Source: Timema cristinae
Taxonomy: Eukaryota > Arthropoda > Insecta > Phasmatodea > Timematidae
Reading direction: 5' to 3'
Length of the DNA stretch: 64,000 nucleotides
Assembly (NCBI GenBank): GCA_039000515.1
Contig: JBCFYV010000012.1
Span: 85,404,284 to 85,468,283 of the forward strand
Under the pieces are notes generated by a model, which worked only from the letters and a program-made list of their open reading frames with translations, did no database searches and had not been told where the DNA came from. Each line of letters opens with the position of its first letter. Position 1 is the stretch's first letter. Below, one piece after another: positions 57,488 through 64,000 of the stretch. The position numbers and the translations under genes are program-made.

Positions 57488-57955
57488 TATAACATTATGA
57501 CAGGCTATTTCCGCCGGTCGGGCCAGTTTGCCGGCACCATCGTTGTGTCCACCGTCGTGCAGATATCAAGTGTTGAATGAAGACACCCACAGTCTGTAGA
57601 ATCCTAGGTCCATTGATGTAATATTGTGCTCTTGCCCTGTGAACCATGGCGTTGTATAGCAGCTGAGTTAGGCGAACCATTTAGGAGAGGAGAAGGGGAA
57701 ATGAGGTCCCATGATGTTCAAATCAAATTAATAGCTCGGAACAGTCTAAAGCCGCGTCGTTGGCCGAGAGACAAGTAGAGCTCGTCAGATGGAGCCATTC
57801 TTGTTCAGTGAAGTCGTCGAGGCGAGGTATGTAACAAAGACATGTACAAATATAAGTACATATTTAGAAGTCCATATCCATTTTACACCGAGACAGGTTG
57901 TTCTTGGTAGTCTGATTTAGGTCGTACAGGCTTAACTAGTTAGCCCGCTACAGAA
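57488..57955 (-). repeat. R1 repeat, copy b (inverted)
   Basis: On the - strand it follows the same order as 44656-45170, including GTACGACCTAAATCA, TGTTACATACC and GCTCAGCTGCTATA-like phrases. It is 310 bases from R2 copy b. Confidence 0.7.
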
Positions 57956-58175
57956 TTACTATAAACTTAATTGGTTTCAATTTAGTTTTAAATGGAAGGT
58001 AAAAGGACTTATATTATTCTTACCAAGGGAGACATTTTAAACTGCCAAGACTATGAAAAAAAAACAGTGATTGCTGCCTTTGCTAAAAAGAAGATCTGTT
58101 GGCCAAGATATATAAAAATATATAAAGTAAGAACCATTTATTTATAATTTCAGTTTCTCTTCTATTTAAAATCTT

Positions 58176-58188
58176 AGCTACGCCACTG
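58176..58188 (+). mobile_element. Possible transposon end
   Basis: AGCTACGCCACTG resembles the end of hAT-type elements. No partner end was found. Confidence 0.2.
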
Positions 58189-58264
58189 ATAAAAAAAAAC
58201 CTATATTAAGAAAATGTGGCTATGTAGTTACTGATTCTCGCAACATTTGAGCTTAACTTGGACC

Positions 58265-59373
58265 TAGAGATGGTTTGTGAAATCACAACCTGCTCCTTTG
58301 TTATTGCTCCTCTGACGTCACATTCACAATCTGTTCCTGACAGACGAAAGGAGCTGTTCCTTTTTGTCACTGGTCCACGGATCAAACACATGCTGTAACA
58401 GGTCCAGAGTAAACTTGTTCCTCGTCTCTCTGTCACAGGCAGCGCTGGAACAGACCCAAAGTAGCCTCACTCCTCGTCTCTGGCACAGATAGCGCTGTAA
58501 CAGGTCCGGGGCAACCTTGTTCCTTTATGCTCCGGAGATTTTTGGAGCAGTCGTACAGTGGAAAGGAAGTGGATACTTTGTGTTCTTGTCATAGAGCTGA
58601 GATTAAGTCCAACTCAACCTTAGTTATCTATTATAGGCATAGCTTAGAGTTGGTTTGGGGAGTCACAAATGAGTTTTGAAGGGGAAAGCTTTCGTAGTAC
58701 AAAATATTATTTCCACAATACAAGCACAGTATGTAATGTATTCTCACAATAAATTGTTACGTTGATGAGTGACATTGAAGGGACTCACTTGATCAAATGA
58801 TTTAAGGCAAGGGTCAGCAATCTACTGACTGACTGATTTCATCTAGCCCACAAAATATTTAGCAAACAAATAATTTGTTCAAAAAAATAGACTTAATAGC
58901 TAATTACTAATTGGAAAATGTAAAATTGAACTTTTTTATGCTTTCGTTTTTTCAAATTAGCCAAACATTTTTTAAACCCATAAAGCCCACGATATCAAAA
59001 AGGATGCCAGCCTCTGGTCTTTGGCTTCACTCTTGCACTAGAATGGACTGCCGATGACAGGGAGATTGAGGTTTGATTCCAGTTGGGTGCACTGAGGGTG
59101 ATTTTTCGTAAATGTTTCAACTCTCATTCCAAACAAATGGGGGTGAACTTCCTCTAGAATCAACCATGTTCATCCCTAACACATTGGCGCACTTGCCATA
59201 GATACGTAAAAGCCGAACGGGCAGTAGATGTGGTGCTAAAAAAAAACTAGGCTGGAACTGAGTATGAATACTGTCAATGTGACAAAAAGGAGCAAGTAAA
59301 AAGGAACAGGTCCAGTGGTGGAGCAGTAACATATTGCTCCTGCTCCACTAAGGGAGCAGTTTTTCCACACCTG
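58265..59373 (-). mobile_element. R2 element, copy b (inverted)
   Basis: It has the same order as 33398-34494 on the opposite strand, including the GGACCTGTT-type tandem repeat and a SINE-2 in the same place. The terminal sequences are slightly changed and no target duplication was seen. Confidence 0.65.
59010..59245 (+). repeat. SINE-2 inside R2 copy b
   Basis: A B-box-like GGTTTGATTCC lies in the head and the tail contains AGCCGAACGGGCAGTAGATG. It occupies the same position as in R2 copy a. Confidence 0.65.
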
Positions 59374-59515
59374 TTTTAGGATCAGCTTGATTATCCTTGG
59401 GTTGTGAACTCCAGTTAAGGCCTCTAGCTGGACTACTACTAAACATTCAACATCCTCTAATATTGTCTATAAGCTGTTCCACTCTTTACTTGCAGTACAA
59501 GCAATTAAGGACACA

Positions 59516-59802
59516 CACGTAGGTGACCTGGTGGTCTAGGGGTAAGGTGTCAGACTTCTGTGCTGGCGGCCGGGGTTCAATCCTCGGTCCCGGCACAAAT
59601 TATCTTACTACCAAACCCTTCCTTCACCTCTGACAAGAATTCTTGTGAATGTGGGGAATGCCAGGTCTCCACCGTGGTTCAGGATTCCACGTTAAACTGT
59701 AGGTCCTTCATTTCATCTCACAATCACCCTACCATTACACATTAGCGTAAGTGCGTATAACCCGAACGGGTAGTAAGACGCGGTGCTAATAATAATAATA
59801 AT
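59516..59802 (+). repeat. SINE-1, full head, 13-bp target duplication
   Basis: A clean copy with the A-box-like GGTGGTCTAGGGGTAAGG and the B-box-like GGGGTTCAATCC. AATTAAGGACACA is identical on both sides (59503-59515 and 59803-59815). Confidence 0.9.
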
Positions 59803-60527
59803 AATTAAGGACACAATCTCTTTCTAACACATTGGTTTCACTATTAGCTCTGGCCTTTTTTCTACCAAGTGGTGTTGTCATTTTGTAGCTTAACAATTAA
59901 AATAGTTTTCTTTATGAAAAAAAAGTAATTATATATATAACATTCACTATGCAGCTAGTGAAAGCACTATAAACTTTTTTTTTTCAAAACATGAACATTA
60001 ACGTTGTGTCCCAGTTTCATGATGCTCCAAATATATCAAGTCATAAGTATCATTGCAATTGGAAACCAATAATTTTGTGGTGACTCTAGTAATAGTCATG
60101 AACAATGCCTCTAAGCCTGAAATGAATATCTTTTAGCCTACATGATGTTTGAAAAAAATTTAAAACATATTACACTCCTTGAAACATTTGAAGTAAAACA
60201 TGAAGAGGTTGTACTGTTAGAAACCTTTATTTCTTTTGATTTTACAAAGATATAGTGCGTTAAAGAAATTGTAAGAATAGTTGAAATTTTTGAAAAAGAC
60301 TATGGGCCATTGGTGCCACACATATCCATTACTATTTCCAGCCTATGGTCCGTATCAATTTTTTATTCAAGCCATATATTTTCCACTACCTGCTTGCTAG
60401 GTCTGTTGTAGCTTTATATGTCTTATAATCTAACTTAAGACTAGCATAGGCACAATATCCATCCCCAGCCGTTAATTTATCAATGTGAGAGGGTACACAC
60501 ACATTTCACCAATGATACATTTTCAGC

Positions 60528-60600
60528 CATGCCGAGAATCAAACCCGGGACCCTTAGCTCAGTAGACAGACACGCTACCGACAGCTAAGGTGTCGGATTG
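60528..60600 (-). repeat. SINE-4, tRNA-like
   Basis: On the - strand the order is TAGCTGTCGGTAGCGTG, then a GGGTCCCGGGTTTGATTC B-box region. A true tRNA would need a paired stem around it, which is not seen. Confidence 0.5.
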
Positions 60601-61784
60601 GTGCCACACATAAATGGACGGTGTTATTTTAAAGTTACAGAGAGTTATAGCTTGATTTGAACCCCACCCGATCTTGAAGAGCACAACATTGTTAGACATT
60701 TGTGACATTGAAAACTGAAGTTATGTCGGCATATCCCATTTATAAAAAATGGATAATATTGGTTATATGTATACAATGTTTAGTCAACTACACATTCATT
60801 ATACACTTCTTTGTAAGTTTAATAGCCTAAATTTTGTAGATCTTGTTAAAACTGTTGAATATTAAAATATATATTTGATGTGCAATGACAATTCATAATC
60901 ACATAATATACTTTTGGATGACTAAATCCACTACCATGGTTGAAAATTTAAGCCTTTATACGCGAATTAAACTTTTTCACCATTATTTGTCAGGTCAGGG
61001 TTAGAAACCGGGTCAAATCCACTGGCATATGTCCAAAGGTCAGTAGCACGTGTTCCAACTCAGCTAGAGCTCTGAGTTGCATTCTGGCATAGACAAATAT
61101 TTAGATGTTAGCACTACATCTTACTTCCCATTCAGGCTACACGCTTTTAGCATTGCTAAATTTTTGAGTGGGGACTGGATGTTGTGGGCTTTTTTTTTTC
61201 TTTAATTTTAGCATAGGCTGTGTGTTAATATAATCAATGTCTTTGAAAAGTGTACTTAAAATACACCCAATAATAAAACTTCTTATCTAGACTTGGTTTT
61301 ATTAAGTGATTTTCCCATAGCTCCAGGCAAATACTGGTGCACTTTCTATAAAAAACCTTACTCATCCTTACTATATTTTATTATTAATTTAAATTATTTT
61401 AAGATGCTGATACCCAAAACATATTCACCACATGTAGCACTACATATAAATATAACCCTCCTGAACCTAGCATCAATGAATCTCCCTATCGATAACAGTC
61501 CGGAATGTGAACTAATGTCCTCTTGGAAAGGCAAAGCACAGCTATTTAAAACTAACAAATAAGTATTTACATCAGTTGTGAGTTATTTGTTAATGTTATG
61601 TTTCAGTCATTATTTTGGTGCAGGACTACATAGTATTTAGGGGTAATTGCCCTCCCAAGTCACAGATGGTTGTGGTATCTGATAGCTCATGATAATAATT
61701 GATCACTCATATGTAGCTGACGATTTCCACACTTCCATCACAGACTCAACCTTAAACTATGGGTTATGATGACGGGATGAATCT

Positions 61785-61865
61785 TGGATAGCTCAGTGAT
61801 GGAGAAAAATTGATGCACTAAGTCAAAGGTCCCATATTTGATTTCCATGTCCGGGTGTCATTTTT
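61785..61865 (+). repeat. SINE-4 copy
   Basis: TAGCTCAGTGATGGAG and GTCAAAGGTCCCATATTTGA match the pattern of SINE-4 at 52796 and 60528. Confidence 0.45.
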
Positions 61866-63334
61866 TCAACTAATTTAAGTTAATTGGAATGTGGTCTCCT
61901 CAATACGGACATTCCGTAATAACAATTGATTTGCAACCTGTGTGGTGTTATTCAACTATTACATATTAAATTATTATGTTTAAAACTTATGTTATAACTC
62001 ATTATTATAATCAATCTAATAAGTATGAGTTAGATAATTGTTTGAGAAAGTTTACATAAATAATATGAAATTTTCTTAAATCTAAACTGACTTTGGAAAA
62101 GAAGCTTCAGTTCACCATGGCAGGATTTGATCCCTAAACTACTCATCGCAGGGTACAATGTGTAGTTTCTATTTAAAGCGGGTTCAATATAATCTTAGTC
62201 AAATAATAAAACAAAATGATTGACATAAACCGAACTTAATGTATTTCCATAAAATATATAAACTTTGAATAAATTTATAGTTTCAAATGAAAAAACAAGC
62301 GAGTAAGGCCTGTTCTGCAAGTTAAGATTGGAACAGTCTATAGTAAATTTGCACACTACTAATGTATATTAGAATACATAGCTACATTTTCTCACTCACA
62401 ACAATAGCAACAGATTTTTTTAACTAATCTCTTTCTGATTGTCTATTTTTGAGTTGTGACATCAAATATATTTTTTTATTCAGCACAGTAGCCAGTTATT
62501 CTGGATATATTTTCCCTATCATTATATTTATTTTGTGATCAACAGATTTTTTAAAGTATAAATTGGGGCAAGGGGACTTGAGATTTGTTAAATTCTTAAA
62601 GTTCTGTGTTATATTTTAATTTTGGCAAACAATCCATCAAAGATACACTGTTCAGTGAAATATCCACTAAACATAAAAATAAGATCGCATGGTTCTTGTT
62701 CCAATAAGATTAAAATACATATTAAATAAATATCAAACGGATAATATTTTGTTGTCAAACTCTCTAACTATACAATGTTGTTCTGTGTAATCTTCGATGA
62801 GAAAAAGTTTATTGTTGGTCTTTGGGGTGCAACTATGTTTCTTGGCTTTTGACTTATCAATCAAGAGTAAATGGATGTTGTCCTGTTCAGTCAAATGACT
62901 TAATATGCCTCACTATCTTATCTCTTAGAATAAAGGTAAATTATATTTACTCATGTTATCAGAGAAAGACTTAAGCTATGCATATGAAAAAGTTGGCTTA
63001 TAAAAATTTGCTCATATAAATAGTCTGGAGATGCACAATATAAAAAAAAAAATATCTGTGTGACATTAAGTCTTGAACCTTCACAATAGAATTATGTTTG
63101 ATAGAATAGAGAGAGGTAATCTGTCCTTTTGATGAAAATAAGCATTTTACACTTAGTTTTAATTATATTTGGGGTAAGTTCTTAATGTGCACTTTCTGAA
63201 CCAACTGATAATACTAACAAACAACTTACAAATTAGCTCCATTCTAGGACAGACACAACATCCAGAACCTTGGCCATTAAAGTCATCACTGTGAAAAATG
63301 AAGTCCCAATTTCAGAAATGCTGAATTATTTGTA

Positions 63335-63390
63335 TTTGCCAAGAATCAAACCAGGGACACTTCACTCAGCAGACAGAATAAGGTTAAAAT
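63335..63390 (-). repeat. SINE-4 fragment
   Basis: On the - strand CTGTCTGCTGAGTGAAG and GTCCCTGGTTTGATTC match SINE-4. Confidence 0.4.
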
Positions 63391-63496
63391 AACTCAAAGG
63401 AGAAATTCAAAATTAAGCTCAAGGTTTTTTATTTTAATGACATACAGAATGTTTTAAAGATATTATTAACATCTAAAATTCAAGCTCTTTTAGTTA

Positions 63497-63555
63497 TAAT
63501 TATTATTAGTATTATTAGCACCACATCTTACTACCTGTTTGGGTTATACCCCTTT
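63497..63555 (-). repeat. Shared SINE tail, isolated
   Basis: On the - strand the stretch reads AACAGGTAGTAAGATGTGG, then GCTAATAATAC and an AT-rich run, which is the common SINE-1/SINE-2 3' end. Confidence 0.6.
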
Positions 63556-64000
63556 TAGTTTAAGTTTACAAGAGGTTTTTAATGCCTTAATTTGTCTGGA
63601 GAATGATAAAATGACTGAAAAGTCACACTAATCCAAGTGCAGCTGCCGTAGATTTGAGTTTTAACCCTCTGATACCAGCAATCCAGTCTATTTTTAGAGT
63701 GACACTTTAGACGAATGTAACCACTAGTATATTGTTTGAGTTTTGGAACAAGATATTTAATGATTCAAATCTAAATAACACACAAACTTACTTAACCTAG
63801 TAAGATAAAAACTGTGGAACCAAAAATAACAACTGGGTAATTTTTCTAGACCTTTTTAAACACATCTTTCAGGCATAAGTTGGAATAAAACCAGTTTTTG
63901 TGTGTAATGTTTAGTACCAGAAACTATACATTTATTGTGCTGTCAGTTATCAACCCGTGCAGATTTTTATACCCATTGAGATTTCAAGAAAGGCCTCTCC

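Larger units (their letters stand above)
59816..64000. other. No gene recognised; scattered SINE-4
   Basis: Besides SINE-4 pieces near 60528, 61785 and 63335 and a shared SINE tail near 63497, nothing is recognised. The frame at 61293-61562 (89 codons) has no family signature. Confidence 0.5.

Overview
The window looks like AT-rich genomic DNA of an arthropod, most likely an insect and possibly a hemipteran. The evidence is introns with ordinary GT/AG signals, dense tRNA-derived SINEs, hAT, Harbinger, pogo/Tigger and mariner-type DNA transposon debris, and a Jockey-type LINE. There are no operons and no prokaryotic signals. The species assignment is inference; no marker gene fixes it.

Three host genes are supported, all on the + strand. 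(1) The 3' part of a biogenic-amine-type class A GPCR: a TM6 exon (11414-11621) and a terminal TM7 exon (19135-19382), with compatible splice phases. The exons for TM1-TM5 are not visible and should lie upstream of the window. (2) A single-exon gene for a 904-residue protein (15732-18446) with a C-terminal Cep57-like coiled coil, nested in the GPCR intron. (3) A small membrane-anchored RING-H2 protein of 138 residues in three exons (40966-41180, 47883-48045, 52944-52982), all in phase.

Layout. 1-3 kb: intronic or intergenic, little seen. 3-12.3 kb: a three-copy arrangement. Segment A (3.0-4.9 kb) and segment C (10.97-12.27 kb) flank a roughly 6 kb insertion with inverted ends and a TTAA-like target site. 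Inside it lies segment B (6.5-9.6 kb), an indel-rich A+C copy without the insertion. This is probably a haplotype or gap-filling artefact, and it gives a false second TM6 exon. A 110-148 bp tandem array follows B. 12.3-15 kb: a broken hAT transposase and a non-autonomous hAT-like element. 15.7-19.4 kb: the nested gene and the GPCR terminal exon. 19.4-27 kb: sparse, with a 47-bp repeat, one candidate exon, an unidentified island and a possible LTR. 27-32.6 kb: a GC-rich Jockey-type LINE on the - strand with at least seven frame breaks. 33-41 kb: repeats and foldbacks. 41-53 kb: the RING gene, with introns full of Harbinger, Tigger, mariner-like and SINE insertions. 53-64 kb: no gene recognised, only repeats.

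Four SINE groups recur, named here SINE-1 to SINE-4. SINE-1 and SINE-2 share nearly the same 3' tail, so one LINE may mobilise both. Six insertions have visible target-site duplications. Two unrelated repeats, R1 and R2, each occur as an inverted pair. The palindrome TAGGCCTA occurs at least ten times, far above chance. No immune, defence or biosynthetic system is visible. The most notable result is the nested empty-site arrangement at 3-12 kb.
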